Origin: a bacterium
GTDB taxonomy: Bacteria; Fidelibacterota; Marinisomatia; Marinisomatales; JAHJCW01
Reading direction: 5' to 3'
Length of the DNA: 64,000 nucleotides
Assembly: GCA_028282845.1 (NCBI GenBank)
Contig: JANQGY010000001.1
Coordinates: 62,001 to 126,000, forward strand
Shown here one piece after another: positions 35,587 to 45,768 of this stretch (positions within the stretch are counted from its first letter, which is position 1; each line of letters begins with the position of its first letter). The notes under the pieces were generated by a model. The model was not told the origin of the DNA, did not search any database, and saw only the letters and a list, made by a program, of their open reading frames with translations. A program made the position numbers and the translations under genes.

Positions 35587-37452
35587 ATGGGTGAAAAATT
35601 CTTAGATAAAGTCAATTATCCCACTGATCTAAAAGGACTATCTGTTCCGGCATTAAAGAAACTTGCTGCTGAGATTAGAGAATTCACAATTCAAACCGTG
35701 GAAAAAACCGGTGGACATTTAGCTTCCACTCTCGGAGTGGTTGAACTAACCATTGCTTTGCATTATGTATATGATACTCCCAAGGATAAGCTAATTTGGG
35801 ACGTTGGGCATCAGGGTTACGCACATAAGATATTAACGGGGCGAAAAGATAAATTGGATACGATCCGTCAATATAAAGGTTTAAGCGGTTTTTTATCTAC
35901 TAAAGAAAGTGAATATGATGTTTTTGGAGCCGGGCATGCTTCAACATCAATTTCGGCCGCTTTTGGCATCGCCTCAGCGCGCGATCACAAAGGTGAAGAT
36001 TTTAAGGTTGTCGCCATTATCGGCGACGGTTCTACAACCGGCGGATTGGCTTTTGAAGGACTGAATAATGCCGGACACTCTAAGAAACAATTATTGGTCA
36101 TTTTAAACGATAATACAATGTCCATTAGCCCTAATGTTGGAGCTATGCGAACATTCTTAGCCAAAATTGTTACCAATCCTTTATACAATCGTGTAAGAGA
36201 CGAAATTTGGAAAACGACCGCTTCACTCCCAACCGGTAAAGGCTTGACTCGAAAAATGTTGCGTAAGATGGAAGAAAGCTTAAAATCTTTGATCTCACCC
36301 GGATTACTGTTTGATGAATTAGGCTTTCGTTATATTGGTCCAATCAACGGGCATGATATGGATCTTATGGTTTCGACCTTAGAAAATATTAAAGATCTCA
36401 ATACGCCGGTATTGTTGCATATTATTACCAAAAAGGGCAAAGGTATGCACTCAGCCGAGTCAGATCCGGTAACATTTCATGGAATTTCACCTAACAAAAA
36501 ACAGCCTGCCAAAAAAGTTAAATCAGTTCCATCATTTCAAGATACTTTCGGACAAATTGCTTGTGAAATTAGTCGAGTTAGAGAAGATACGGTTTGTATT
36601 ACCGCTGCTATGAAAGAAGGAACCGGATTAGTCCCCTATTCCAAAGAATTTCCCGATCGTTTTTATGATGTAGGCATTGCGGAAGCTCATGCAGTTACAT
36701 TTGCAGCCGGATTGGCAATGCAGGGTATGCGACCAATTGCAGCAATTTATTCAACATTTCTACAACGAGCTTATGATCAGATTATTCATGATGTTGCTTT
36801 ACAGAATTTACCGGTTATCTTCTGCCTTGATCGTGCCGGATTAGTAGGCGAAGATGGTGCTACCCACCACGGTGCCCTTGATCTTGCTTATGCCCGGTGT
36901 ATTCCTAATTTAATCGTTTCAGCACCCAAAGATGGCAACGAGTTACGTGATCTGATTCATACAGGACTGAATAAAACCGATGGGCCATTCATGATCAGAT
37001 ATTCAAAGACTTCATCATTTTCCTTTATCAAAAATAAGGAAGCGAATATCATTCCGATTGGTGATTGGGATGTAATCCAAAAAGGAAAAGACATTGTACT
37101 ATTAGCCGTTGGCTCAATGGTTCAAACTGTAAAGGAGGCAGTGAAACAATTATCCGATTCAAAAATAAAATGTGAAATAGTTAATTGTCGTTTTATTAAT
37201 CCGATGGATGAAAAATATCTGAAATCGGTAATAAAAAAGTTTGATAAGGTATTAACCTTAGAGGAAGGTGTGCTGAATGGCGGTTTCGGAAGCGGTGTTG
37301 CCAGTTGGCTGACTGATCATAATTATACGGGAAAAATAAAAAGATTGGGGATACCTAACCGGTTCGTGGCGCATGGACAACGGGATCTGTTGCTACAGGA
37401 AATTGGATTGGATATTGAGAGTGTTGCAAAGCAAATTCAAGACATGTTCTAA
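35587..37452 (+). CDS. dxs: 1-deoxy-D-xylulose-5-phosphate synthase
   Basis: Thiamine-diphosphate enzyme condensing pyruvate with glyceraldehyde-3-phosphate, the first MEP-pathway step. Domain [36 protein letters not shown] and the ThDP motif [18 protein letters not shown]. Domain II has [19 protein letters not shown] with the catalytic Glu and [15 protein letters not shown]; the transketolase C-terminal domain follows. I prefer the ATG at 35587, one base after pdxT, because GGTGAT (complementary to the 16S rRNA end) sits seven bases ahead. An in-frame ATG at 35572 would overlap pdxT. Protein length 621 residues. Confidence 0.96.
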   Translation: MGEKFLDKVNYPTDLKGLSVPALKKLAAEIREFTIQTVEKTGGHLASTLGVVELTIALHYVYDTPKDKLIWDVGHQGYAHKILTGRKDKLDTIRQYKGLSGFLSTKESEYDVFGAGHASTSISAAFGIASARDHKGEDFKVVAIIGDGSTTGGLAFEGLNNAGHSKKQLLVILNDNTMSISPNVGAMRTFLAKIVTNPLYNRVRDEIWKTTASLPTGKGLTRKMLRKMEESLKSLISPGLLFDELGFRYIGPINGHDMDLMVSTLENIKDLNTPVLLHIITKKGKGMHSAESDPVTFHGISPNKKQPAKKVKSVPSFQDTFGQIACEISRVREDTVCITAAMKEGTGLVPYSKEFPDRFYDVGIAEAHAVTFAAGLAMQGMRPIAAIYSTFLQRAYDQIIHDVALQNLPVIFCLDRAGLVGEDGATHHGALDLAYARCIPNLIVSAPKDGNELRDLIHTGLNKTDGPFMIRYSKTSSFSFIKNKEANIIPIGDWDVIQKGKDIVLLAVGSMVQTVKEAVKQLSDSKIKCEIVNCRFINPMDEKYLKSVIKKFDKVLTLEEGVLNGGFGSGVASWLTDHNYTGKIKRLGIPNRFVAHGQRDLLLQEIGLDIESVAKQIQDMF

Positions 37453-39098
37453 TGGATAAATTCAAGAAGAAGAAAGAACAGTGGCAATCTGATCTTAAAA
37501 AATCAAAAGATCGTCAATACGATTTTCGCACTGTCAGCGGCTTGCCGGTTGACTTATTATATTTCCCTGATGAAGAATCTGAGCAATATTTAGATGAATT
37601 AGGGTTCCCGGGACAATACCCCTTTACGCGCGGTGTCCATGCCAATATGTACAGGGGTAAATTGTGGACAATGCGTCAATTTGCCGGTTTTGGTACGCCG
37701 CAGGAAACCAATGAACGGTATCATTTCTTGTTATCGCAAGGACAGACCGGATTATCAGTAGCCTACGATATGCCTACCCTGATGGGTTATGATCCCGGAC
37801 ATGATTTTGCGCTTGGGGAAGTCGGTAAATGTGGTGTAAACGTGGCTTCTCTGAAGGACATGGAAATCCTTTTTGAAGGAATTAATTTAGGCGACATATC
37901 TGTATCACAAACCATTAATGGCCCTGCTGTGATTTTGTTGGCATTTTATATCGCCGTAGCCGATAAACAAGGTGTGCCACAGGAAAATCTTCGCGGTACT
38001 TTGCAGAATGATATTTTAAAAGAATTTATTGCCCAAAAAGAGTGGATTTTTCCGCCCGAGCCGTCAATGCGTGTGATCACTGATATGATGCAGTATTGCT
38101 CGGATAATCTACCGCAATATAATACCATCTCTATTTCAGGATATCATATTCGGGAAGCCGGATCAACCGCTGCTCAGGAATTGGCATTTACATTAGCTGA
38201 CGGCTTCGCTTATGTAGAACATGCAATTGCCGCCGGACTGGATGTTGATAAATTTGCACCGCGTCTTTCGTTTTTCTTTAATTCGCATCTCGATTTTTTC
38301 GAAGAAATTGCTAAATACCGTGCCGCCCGACGCATTTGGGCTAAACGTATGAAGAATAAATATAGTGCCAAGGATGAAAGGTCATGGAAACTAAGGTTTC
38401 ATACGCAGACCGCCGGTTGTTCATTAACTGCGCAGCAACCCGAAATCAATATTGCCCGTACAGCCTTTCAAGCTTTGTCCGGTGTGCTTGGCGGAACACA
38501 ATCGTTACACACAAATTCTATGGATGAAACTTTAGCTTTGCCATCGGAGAAAGCGGCTGAAATCGCACTGCGCACCCAACAGCTTATTGCTTATGAAACC
38601 GGCGCCGCAAATGTCATTGACCCGCTCGGGGGATCATGGTATGTTGAAGCATTAACCGATAAACTAGAAGAAGAAGCGGAAGCCTATTTTAAACAGATCG
38701 AGGATTTGGGCGGTGTTATACCGGCTATCGAAGTAGGATTTTTTCAGCGCGAGATAGCGCAAGCTGCCTCTGATTATCAACAATTAGTTGATGAAAAGAG
38801 AAGGATTGTTGTTGGGGTAAATGAATTTGTAAAGGAAAATGAAGAGATTGAAATACCTATCCTTGAAATTGGTAGTGAAGCGGAAGAAAAACAGATAGCC
38901 GCCATAAAAAATTTAAAGACTATGCGGGACAACGCATTGGTAGAAAAAAAATTAAATGAGATCAAGGAGGCTTGTCGCAATAAAGATAATATAATGCCGC
39001 CGATCATTGAGGCTGCCAAAGCTTATGCTACGTTGGGTGAGATTGTAGCGGCGATGAAAGCGGTATTTGGCGAATGGCAAGAGTCTTCAATATTTTAA
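37452..39098 (+). CDS. icmA: Acyl-CoA mutase large subunit, isobutyryl-CoA mutase type
   Basis: B12-dependent carbon-skeleton mutase, 548 residues: the TIM-barrel substrate subunit only, with no cobalamin-binding domain, so a small subunit must come from elsewhere. General mutase blocks are intact ([44 protein letters not shown] with the catalytic His, [15 protein letters not shown]). The two residues that separate methylmalonyl-CoA mutase (Tyr89/Arg207, Propionibacterium numbering) from isobutyryl-CoA mutase (Phe/Gln) can be aligned. Here they are Phe77 (MRQFAGF) and Gln195 (FIAQKEW), 118 residues apart as in both families. This favours isobutyryl-CoA/n-butyryl-CoA interconversion. It begins with the last base of the dxs stop; the GAPDH-like gene follows after 25 bases. 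Confidence 0.85.
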   Translation: MDKFKKKKEQWQSDLKKSKDRQYDFRTVSGLPVDLLYFPDEESEQYLDELGFPGQYPFTRGVHANMYRGKLWTMRQFAGFGTPQETNERYHFLLSQGQTGLSVAYDMPTLMGYDPGHDFALGEVGKCGVNVASLKDMEILFEGINLGDISVSQTINGPAVILLAFYIAVADKQGVPQENLRGTLQNDILKEFIAQKEWIFPPEPSMRVITDMMQYCSDNLPQYNTISISGYHIREAGSTAAQELAFTLADGFAYVEHAIAAGLDVDKFAPRLSFFFNSHLDFFEEIAKYRAARRIWAKRMKNKYSAKDERSWKLRFHTQTAGCSLTAQQPEINIARTAFQALSGVLGGTQSLHTNSMDETLALPSEKAAEIALRTQQLIAYETGAANVIDPLGGSWYVEALTDKLEEEAEAYFKQIEDLGGVIPAIEVGFFQREIAQAASDYQQLVDEKRRIVVGVNEFVKENEEIEIPILEIGSEAEEKQIAAIKNLKTMRDNALVEKKLNEIKEACRNKDNIMPPIIEAAKAYATLGEIVAAMKAVFGEWQESSIF

Positions 39099-39123
39099 TA
39101 ATAATTTCTATAGGAGAAATAAA

Positions 39124-40188
39124 ATGTCTCGAAAGATAGTACATGTAGTTGGAACAGGTACAATTGGAGAGCCATTGATCGGATTGTTGGCAGATTACCG
39201 TGATCAATTGGGTATTGATGAAATCACTTTTAATAAAAATTCAGCTACTAAAGGTGATACATCAAAACTAAAGGGTCTGTTACATCGCGGTGCCCGATTA
39301 TCCGTCAATGAAGATAAAATGAAAGAATTTAAGGAGATCGGAGTAGATGCGGATTTCAGTACGGAAGAAGCGATAAAAAGAGCCTCGGTTGTTATTGATT
39401 GTACACCAAGCGGTGTCGGCCATAAAAACAAGGAAAGATACTATAGCAAATTTTCAGATTCAGTTGCCGGTTTTATGGCTCAAGGCAGTGAACATGGTTT
39501 TGGCAAACAGTATGCAAGAGGTATTAACGATAAAGCATTGTCTTCCGATGATCAATTCATTCAGATCGTAAGCTGTAATACACATAATTTATCTTGCATT
39601 GTTAATACGCTTGGACTCGGTGGAAAAAGTGACAATCTCATCGAAGGACGGTTTGTTTGTATCAGAAGAGCAAATGACATTAGTCAGCCGAGTAAGTTTA
39701 TCCCTGCTCCGCAAGTTAATAAACATCTAACCGATGAATATGGTTCACACCATGCACAGGATGCCGCTGAATTATTTCAAACGTTGGGACACGATCTGAA
39801 CCTATTTTCTTCAGCGATGAAAGTAAATAGTCAATATATGCATGTATTGTGGTTCAATCTGAAAGTTGACGATCCGATTAAACTTGATGACGTTATGGAT
39901 AAATTGAATAAAAATCCGCTTGTGGCGATGACTAATAAAGATGTAACCAGTACGGTTTTTTCATTTGGGCGTGATCAAGGTCACTATGGCAGAATCCTTA
40001 ATCAAACCGTGGTCGTTGAACAAACAATAACGGTACGTAATGATCATGAGATTAGCGGATTTTGTTTTACTCCGCAGGATGGAAACTCGATTTTAAGCAG
40101 TATCGCTGCTACCGAATGGTTTTTATATCCGCATTCTTATGAAGATAAGATTATGTGTTTGTCTGAACTATTTTTTGACTACATTTGA
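39124..40188 (+). CDS. Archaeal-type (type II) glyceraldehyde-3-phosphate dehydrogenase-like protein
   Basis: A 354-residue dehydrogenase resembling archaeal type II GAPDH rather than bacterial GapA. Seen: a Rossmann start VHVVGTGTIGEPLIGLL, VIDCTPSGVGHKNKERYY (close to the archaeal DCTPxGVGxKN block) and the active-site SCNTHNLSCIV with catalytic Cys151 and CNT as in archaeal enzymes. The N-terminal glycine loop (GTGTIGEP) and a QGSEHGFG stretch differ from typical archaeal sequences, so the substrate may have changed. The ATG at 39124 is chosen for its AGGAGA site; a longer frame runs back into the mutase gene. It overlaps the MBL gene by four bases (TTGA). Confidence 0.75.
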   Translation: MSRKIVHVVGTGTIGEPLIGLLADYRDQLGIDEITFNKNSATKGDTSKLKGLLHRGARLSVNEDKMKEFKEIGVDADFSTEEAIKRASVVIDCTPSGVGHKNKERYYSKFSDSVAGFMAQGSEHGFGKQYARGINDKALSSDDQFIQIVSCNTHNLSCIVNTLGLGGKSDNLIEGRFVCIRRANDISQPSKFIPAPQVNKHLTDEYGSHHAQDAAELFQTLGHDLNLFSSAMKVNSQYMHVLWFNLKVDDPIKLDDVMDKLNKNPLVAMTNKDVTSTVFSFGRDQGHYGRILNQTVVVEQTITVRNDHEISGFCFTPQDGNSILSSIAATEWFLYPHSYEDKIMCLSELFFDYI

Positions 40189-40820
40189 ATATTAAGATTC
40201 ATAAGATAACCGCCGGTCCATTTCAGGAGAATGGATATATTGTACATGGCGAAAACACTCGGCATTGTTTATTGATTGATCCGGGCGACAAGCCTGAGTT
40301 ATATATCCAGACAATTGAAGAAAATGATCTAAAGCCACTGGCAATTATAAATACCCATGGTCATTTAGATCATATTCACGCAATCCAACCGATAAAAGAT
40401 CATTTTTCGATACCATTTTATATCCATGAAAATGAAAAAATGTTCATTGATCATTACCCGTCAGGGTGTGTGATGTATGGTATGACGCCCAATAAAACAC
40501 CTGAAGTGGACCAATGGTTAACCAATGAAACGGAAATCAAAATTGGCGAATATAATATAGCTGTGATTCATACTCCTGGCCACACTCCCGGCGGGGTTTG
40601 TTACAGGTTCAACGGAGATATGTTTGCCGGCGATACGCTTTTCAAGGGATCAATCGGTAGAACCGATTTACCCGGAGGAGATTATAATACATTGATGAAT
40701 TCATTATCAAAATTGATCGATGAATTGCCCTGCGAAATGCATGTTCATTCAGGACATGGTCCCAGTACAACAATGCAGGAGGAATTAGTTTCCAATCCCT
40801 TTTTGGCAGAATTGCAATGA
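40185..40820 (+). CDS. MBL-fold metallo-hydrolase (glyoxalase II-like)
   Basis: A 211-residue metallo-beta-lactamase-fold hydrolase of the small, stand-alone glyoxalase II-like group. The metal motif HGHLDH (58-63) is complete. Downstream ligands appear in HTPGHTPGG, FAGDTLFKGSIGRTDLPGG and HSGHGPST. Such proteins hydrolyse thioesters such as S-lactoylglutathione or act on related substrates; the substrate is unknown here. The start is TTG in a TTGA overlap with the upstream gene, giving the usual short N terminus. metF follows after three bases. Confidence 0.9.
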   Translation: MNIKIHKITAGPFQENGYIVHGENTRHCLLIDPGDKPELYIQTIEENDLKPLAIINTHGHLDHIHAIQPIKDHFSIPFYIHENEKMFIDHYPSGCVMYGMTPNKTPEVDQWLTNETEIKIGEYNIAVIHTPGHTPGGVCYRFNGDMFAGDTLFKGSIGRTDLPGGDYNTLMNSLSKLIDELPCEMHVHSGHGPSTTMQEELVSNPFLAELQ

Positions 40821-40823
40821 ATT

Positions 40824-41774
40824 ATGAAAATAACTGAATATTTACAAAAGGCAAATAAGACACTATTTAGTTATGAGATAATTCCACCTAAACGAGGTGG
40901 CAGTATTGACGGTGTATTTGCCATAATTGAACAATTATTGCCGAATGATCCACCTTTCATTGATTTGACTAGTAGATCAGCCGAAATATATTATGAAGAA
41001 TTAGATGACGGCACTCTACGCCGCCATACTAAACGAAAACGTCCGGGGACAATCGGACTAAGTGCGGCGATCAAGAACAAGTATGATATTGAAACCGTTC
41101 CGCATGTTCTCTGCCGCGGCTTCACCAAAGAAGAAACCGAAGATGCCCTGATTGAACTTAATTTTTTGGGAATAAATAATATTCTGGCTGTACAGGGAGA
41201 TGAACTACGCCGAATGACTTACGAGAAATATGGAAAAACGCATAATATCTATGCCTCCGATTTGGTGCAACAAATTAAGAATATGAACTCCGGAAAATAT
41301 TTGGAAGAATTAAGCGGTGCATCGGCTACCGATTTTTGCATCGGTGTGGCGGGTTATCCTGAAAAACATTTGGAAGCACCAAATATGGAAAGCGACTTGA
41401 AATATTTAAAGCAAAAAGTGGAAGCCGGTGCGGATTACATTGTGACCCAAATGTGTTTTGACAATAAGAAATATTTTGAGTTTGTAAAGAAATGCAGGGC
41501 TATTGGAATCAATATTCCAATAATTCCCGGAATCAAAATTATAACAAGGGATACCCATTTAAAAACCATCCCCAAGACATTTCATGTGGACATACCGGAA
41601 GAACTGTCGGATAAAGTCGAAAGCTTGTCATCAAAAGAGAAAATATATCAGGTTGGCGTGGATTGGGCAATAAAACAATGCCGCGAATTGGCAGAGGCGA
41701 ATGTACCCTGTATCCATTTCTATATAATGAATACTGCCCGGGAAGTGGCAGAAGTAGTCTCAACCATAAAATAA
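40824..41774 (+). CDS. metF: 5,10-methylenetetrahydrofolate reductase
   Basis: FAD enzyme reducing methylene-THF to methyl-THF for methionine synthesis. The 316 residues begin with FSYEIIPPKRGGS (catalytic Glu in the first strand), then FIDLTSRSA, VPHVLCRGFTKEE, ILAVQGDE and ADYIVTQMCFDN, with a C-terminal CIHFYIMNTA. All match MetF. It is followed by tilS after 14 bases; the MBL gene is immediately upstream. Confidence 0.95.
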   Translation: MKITEYLQKANKTLFSYEIIPPKRGGSIDGVFAIIEQLLPNDPPFIDLTSRSAEIYYEELDDGTLRRHTKRKRPGTIGLSAAIKNKYDIETVPHVLCRGFTKEETEDALIELNFLGINNILAVQGDELRRMTYEKYGKTHNIYASDLVQQIKNMNSGKYLEELSGASATDFCIGVAGYPEKHLEAPNMESDLKYLKQKVEAGADYIVTQMCFDNKKYFEFVKKCRAIGINIPIIPGIKIITRDTHLKTIPKTFHVDIPEELSDKVESLSSKEKIYQVGVDWAIKQCRELAEANVPCIHFYIMNTAREVAEVVSTIK

Positions 41775-41788
41775 ATATTTGTACTATA

Positions 41789-43150
41789 ATGACTAATTAT
41801 CGTGAAATAAAATCGCGAATTATTTCATTTATTTCTGAAAATGATCTGATTAAGTCCGGTGATAAAATTGTACTCGCCATATCGGGCGGTGTGGATTCAA
41901 TGTTTTTATTAAACCTGTTTATTGATATTAAACAGGAACTTGCAATTGAAATTGCGATTGGACATATAAATCATAATTTACGTTCCGGTTCAAATAATGA
42001 TGAAAAATTTGTTATTGATCAAGCTCAAAGATTGGGTATTCCGATATATGTTCGACAATTAGACTTTAGCGGTAAAAGTAACGCGGAAAATATTGAAGCA
42101 TGGGCTCGCCGCCTGCGCTATAAAAATCTTGAGAGTATTAGAAATGAGTTGAAATTTAATAAAATTGCAACTGCTCATAATAGCAATGATCAAATTGAAA
42201 CAATCTTACAACGTCTTAGTGAAAAATCAGGGATCAAAGGATTAAGAGGAATACATAAGCAAACCGGTTCAATAATTCGTCCGATTCTAACAATTGACAG
42301 AAAAGAAATTGAAACGGTAGTGAGTGAATTAGCAATTGATCATATTGAAGATGAAACCAATCAATATATTGATCGCACAAGGAATTTTTTTAGACACCGC
42401 GTTATACCGCAATGGGAGGAATTGTATCCCCAATTGGGGGAATCCATTCAGCAGGTTTCTGATCATATAGAACTAAATGGTAAAATACTCAACTACTTCT
42501 TTGAAGAATTGAAAAATAAAATTGTTGAGGATAATGAAGATCCTTATATCTCTATAGATGCAGGTTATTTGGAGAAATTTCCGGACGCTGTAGCGATAGC
42601 ATTTATTCAATATCTAATTGATGATGGGAAATGGAGAAAACACGACTGGTTTGATCTGGCGCGGATCTACCGCGGTGCAACACCCGGAAAGATTTATACG
42701 AGCAATGGATTTGAAATATTAAAAGACAGAAATAAATGGATTTTTCGCCCTAAATTGGCAATTGACCAAACGCCGCTTAAGATAGAGCTTGACAGTTCGG
42801 TTGAATACGGTGATTATACTATATCTATACGAACGGTTGATCAGTTCACAATTGATGACAATCCAGAACGCGAGTACATTGATCAAGCTAAAATCAAAAA
42901 TAAAGAGTTAGTGATTCGGCTTTGGCGCAAAGGTGATTCTTTTAAGCCGATTGGGATGGAAGGGACAAAATTAGTAAGTGACTATTTGATCGATCAAAAG
43001 ATGGATAGTTTTACTAAACAGCAGCAATTAGTATTACTTGCTGCTGATGAGATAATATGGTTGTGTGGTCAACGGTTGAGCGAAAAGGTTAAAATAGATG
43101 GCAAAACTAAGCAGTACTTGGAACTTTCGATTAAGTCAAATGTAGGTTGA
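41789..43150 (+). CDS. tilS: tRNA(Ile)-lysidine synthetase
   Basis: Converts C34 of the AUA-reading tRNA-Ile to lysidine, setting its isoleucine identity. The PP-loop ISGGVDS (31-37), GHINHNLR, the ATAHNSNDQIETILQRL region and FFRHRVIPQW mark the synthetase domain. The C-terminal half (about 290-453) is the tRNA-binding TilS domain, with RLWRKGDSFKPIGM and a C-terminal WLCGQRLSEKVKI. I start at the ATG giving MTNYREIKS (453 residues); the open frame extends back into metF. hpt follows after two bases. Confidence 0.95.
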   Translation: MTNYREIKSRIISFISENDLIKSGDKIVLAISGGVDSMFLLNLFIDIKQELAIEIAIGHINHNLRSGSNNDEKFVIDQAQRLGIPIYVRQLDFSGKSNAENIEAWARRLRYKNLESIRNELKFNKIATAHNSNDQIETILQRLSEKSGIKGLRGIHKQTGSIIRPILTIDRKEIETVVSELAIDHIEDETNQYIDRTRNFFRHRVIPQWEELYPQLGESIQQVSDHIELNGKILNYFFEELKNKIVEDNEDPYISIDAGYLEKFPDAVAIAFIQYLIDDGKWRKHDWFDLARIYRGATPGKIYTSNGFEILKDRNKWIFRPKLAIDQTPLKIELDSSVEYGDYTISIRTVDQFTIDDNPEREYIDQAKIKNKELVIRLWRKGDSFKPIGMEGTKLVSDYLIDQKMDSFTKQQQLVLLAADEIIWLCGQRLSEKVKIDGKTKQYLELSIKSNVG

Positions 43151-43152
43151 AT

Positions 43153-43680
43153 ATGGAAAAATATGGCTACAAACTGACAACTTTAATTTCTAATGATGAG
43201 ATTCAACGCCGGATCAAAGTTATTGCGGATGCTATTTCTGAACAGTTTAAAGATGAAATACCAATCTTGATTGGAGTCTTAAACGGCAGTTTCATTTTTA
43301 TTTCCGATCTAATGCGCAAATTGAATATTGATTGTGAAATGGATTTCATCAAGATGTCATCTTATGCCGGAAAAGAATCGGTTGGTACAGTAACATTATT
43401 GAAAGACATCTCTGCTGATATTACGGGCAGGCACGTAATTATTGTTGAAGATATTATTGACTCAGGCTTAACCATTAAATTTTTACGTGACCGTTTAGAA
43501 GGTGCAAATCCCAAATCGGTTACGATTGTAACATTATTATTAAAAACGGATATCGCAAAATTAGATTTTGAAGTAGATTATGTCGGCTTCGAGATCCCGC
43601 CGGAATTTGTAGTGGGGTATGGGTTAGATTATAATCAGAAATTGCGACATCTACCTGAAATTTACAGATTAGAAGAGTAA
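43153..43680 (+). CDS. hpt: Hypoxanthine phosphoribosyltransferase
   Basis: Purine salvage: hypoxanthine (or guanine) plus PRPP to the nucleotide. The PRPP motif VIIVEDIIDSGLTIKFL is complete, and GVLNGSFIFISDLMRKL and KMSSYAG mark the family. I take the ATG at 43153 (176 codons with stop), two bases after tilS; a TTG at 43147 overlapping the tilS stop (TTGA) is the alternative. tilS-hpt-ftsH is a conserved order in many bacteria, which supports all three calls. Confidence 0.95.
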   Translation: MEKYGYKLTTLISNDEIQRRIKVIADAISEQFKDEIPILIGVLNGSFIFISDLMRKLNIDCEMDFIKMSSYAGKESVGTVTLLKDISADITGRHVIIVEDIIDSGLTIKFLRDRLEGANPKSVTIVTLLLKTDIAKLDFEVDYVGFEIPPEFVVGYGLDYNQKLRHLPEIYRLEE

Positions 43681-43682
43681 TT

Positions 43683-45758
43683 ATGGCAACCAAGCAAACA
43701 GATAAGAAACAACCGCCGAACAAAAAACCGGTACAACAGGGCGGCAAACCGAACGATCCCAAAGCTACCTTTCAATGGAAGCGAGCCGGTAGAACATCAT
43801 TGGTCTGGCTGTTGATTATAGTCGGAGCAGTATTAATTTCCGGAATTTTTACAAATTCAAATAAAAAAGAAATTGAGATTGAGTATTTCCAATACTTAGA
43901 ATATTTAGAAAATGGCCAAATTGCCAAGGGAACAATTATTGAAAATATCTTTCATGGTGAGTTCAAAATACCCGAAGATGTAAATACGAGTTACGGAACA
44001 GTTGAAGATGCCGAGCGCTTTTTTGTTTCGATTCCGATTCTTGATCGTGATACACTTGCAGAATGGGATAGTTATGGATTAGAGTATAACTTTAAGGAAA
44101 AAACTACGGATTGGACAAGTTATCTGATCAATATGCTACCGTGGATAGTATTAATCGGGTTTTGGATATTTATAATGCGTCGGATGCAGGGTGCTGCCGG
44201 CGGAGGCATTAAGAATGTATTTAATTTTGGTAAAAGCCGCGCCACAGCGATGACTACCAATTTACCGAAAGTTACCTTTGCCGATGTCGCCGGCTGTGTT
44301 GAAGCTAAAGAGGAATTAAGGGAAGTAATTGAATTTCTCAAACATCCTAAAAGAGTGCAAAGATTAGGCGCAAAAATACCGAAAGGTGTTTTATTACTCG
44401 GGTCTCCGGGGACCGGAAAAACTTTGTTAGCCCGTGCCGTCGCCGGCGAAGCCGGTGTGCCGTTTTTCAGTTTAAGTGGCGCTGATTTTGTCGAGATGTT
44501 TGTGGGGGTGGGTGCTTCCCGCGTGCGTGATCTGTTCGATCAGGGTAAGAAACAGGCTCCTTGCATCATATTTATTGATGAACTCGATGCGGTAGGACGT
44601 CAGCGCGGAGCAGGTTTAGGCGGGGGACATGATGAACGCGAGCAAACTCTTAATCAGCTGCTTGTTGAATTGGACGGCTTTGAAGAAAACGCTAACGTAA
44701 TTGTGATGGCGGCAACCAATCGTCCTGATGTACTTGATAAGGCGTTATTAAGGCCTGGCCGTTTTGACCGGCAGGTAGTTGTGGACGTTCCTGATTACCG
44801 CGGGCGATTAGGTATCTTGAAAGTTCACGCAAAAAATATTATATTGAATAAGCGGAAAGTAGATTTAAGCTCATTGGCTAAGGGAACGCCCGGATTGGTC
44901 GGTGCCGATCTTGCTAATATTATCAATGAAGCCGCCTTACTGGCAGCCCGGAAGAAGAAAAAGTCTGTTGATAATGAAGACCTTGAAGACGCGCGTGATA
45001 AAGTGATGATGGGGGTGCAGCGCAAGAGTGTAATTCTCTCGGATGAAGAAAAGAAATTGACCGCCTATCATGAGGCCGGGCATGCTTTGGTTGCTTCAAA
45101 AATAAAAGGAGCCGATCCGGTGCATAAAGTAACTATCATTCCCCGTGGTAGAGCATTAGGCGTTACAATGCAATTACCATTAGATGAAAAGCATGGTTAT
45201 TCCAAGAAGTATGTTGAAGGACGTTTAGCAATCCTTTTGGGTGGTCGTGCAGCGGAATTACAAATATTTGATGAACTGACTACCGGAGCCGGTAATGACA
45301 TTGAACAAGCTACAATGATCGCCAAAAAAATGGTCTGTGAATGGGGTATGAGTGATCTGCTTGGACCGATGACATTTGGCAAAAAGAATGAAGAGATATT
45401 TCTCGGTCGCGAGATCCAAACCCATCGCGATTACAGCGAGGTAACCGCCCGAATGATTGATGAGGAAGTGGTGAAAATCATTCGCAAAGCGCAAACTACA
45501 GCTTCCGAAATATTGCAAAATAATGAAAAATTGCTGCATTTAATGGCTGAAGAATTGATCAAATATGAGACAATTGATGATGATGATATCAAACGAATTT
45601 TAACCGGTAAAAAGATATTAAGTCGAAAATATAATAATCAGAATAATAAGCCAAAACCTACTACGCAGAACAAAGTATCTGCGAAAAAACCAAAACAGAA
45701 ATCAACTACAAAAAAGACTAAAGCTGCTCCAAGACCGTCCAAACCTGTGGAACAGTAA
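43683..45758 (+). CDS. ftsH: ATP-dependent zinc metalloprotease FtsH
   Basis: Membrane-anchored AAA+ protease for quality control of membrane and regulatory proteins. The 691 residues contain a basic cytoplasmic start, membrane helix 1 (about 40-56), a periplasmic domain and membrane helix 2 (about 150-167). The AAA domain has Walker A GSPGTGKT (240-247) and Walker [13 protein letters not shown]; the protease site is HEAGH (463-467). The C terminus (about 640-691) is a low-complexity Lys/Pro/Thr-rich tail, longer than in E. coli. It starts two bases after hpt. Confidence 0.98.
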   Translation: MATKQTDKKQPPNKKPVQQGGKPNDPKATFQWKRAGRTSLVWLLIIVGAVLISGIFTNSNKKEIEIEYFQYLEYLENGQIAKGTIIENIFHGEFKIPEDVNTSYGTVEDAERFFVSIPILDRDTLAEWDSYGLEYNFKEKTTDWTSYLINMLPWIVLIGFWIFIMRRMQGAAGGGIKNVFNFGKSRATAMTTNLPKVTFADVAGCVEAKEELREVIEFLKHPKRVQRLGAKIPKGVLLLGSPGTGKTLLARAVAGEAGVPFFSLSGADFVEMFVGVGASRVRDLFDQGKKQAPCIIFIDELDAVGRQRGAGLGGGHDEREQTLNQLLVELDGFEENANVIVMAATNRPDVLDKALLRPGRFDRQVVVDVPDYRGRLGILKVHAKNIILNKRKVDLSSLAKGTPGLVGADLANIINEAALLAARKKKKSVDNEDLEDARDKVMMGVQRKSVILSDEEKKLTAYHEAGHALVASKIKGADPVHKVTIIPRGRALGVTMQLPLDEKHGYSKKYVEGRLAILLGGRAAELQIFDELTTGAGNDIEQATMIAKKMVCEWGMSDLLGPMTFGKKNEEIFLGREIQTHRDYSEVTARMIDEEVVKIIRKAQTTASEILQNNEKLLHLMAEELIKYETIDDDDIKRILTGKKILSRKYNNQNNKPKPTTQNKVSAKKPKQKSTTKKTKAAPRPSKPVEQ

Positions 45759-45768
45759 AATTTATAGA

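Noticed and set aside
37452-39098. Calling this gene methylmalonyl-CoA mutase (mutB)
   Set aside because: The two substrate-deciding positions carry Phe and Gln, the isobutyryl-CoA mutase state, so the default name is probably wrong.
39067-39123. Longer N terminus for the GAPDH-like gene from 39067
   Set aside because: The extra 19 residues run back through the mutase end and lack similarity, while the ATG at 39124 has an AGGAGA site and begins directly at the Rossmann strand.
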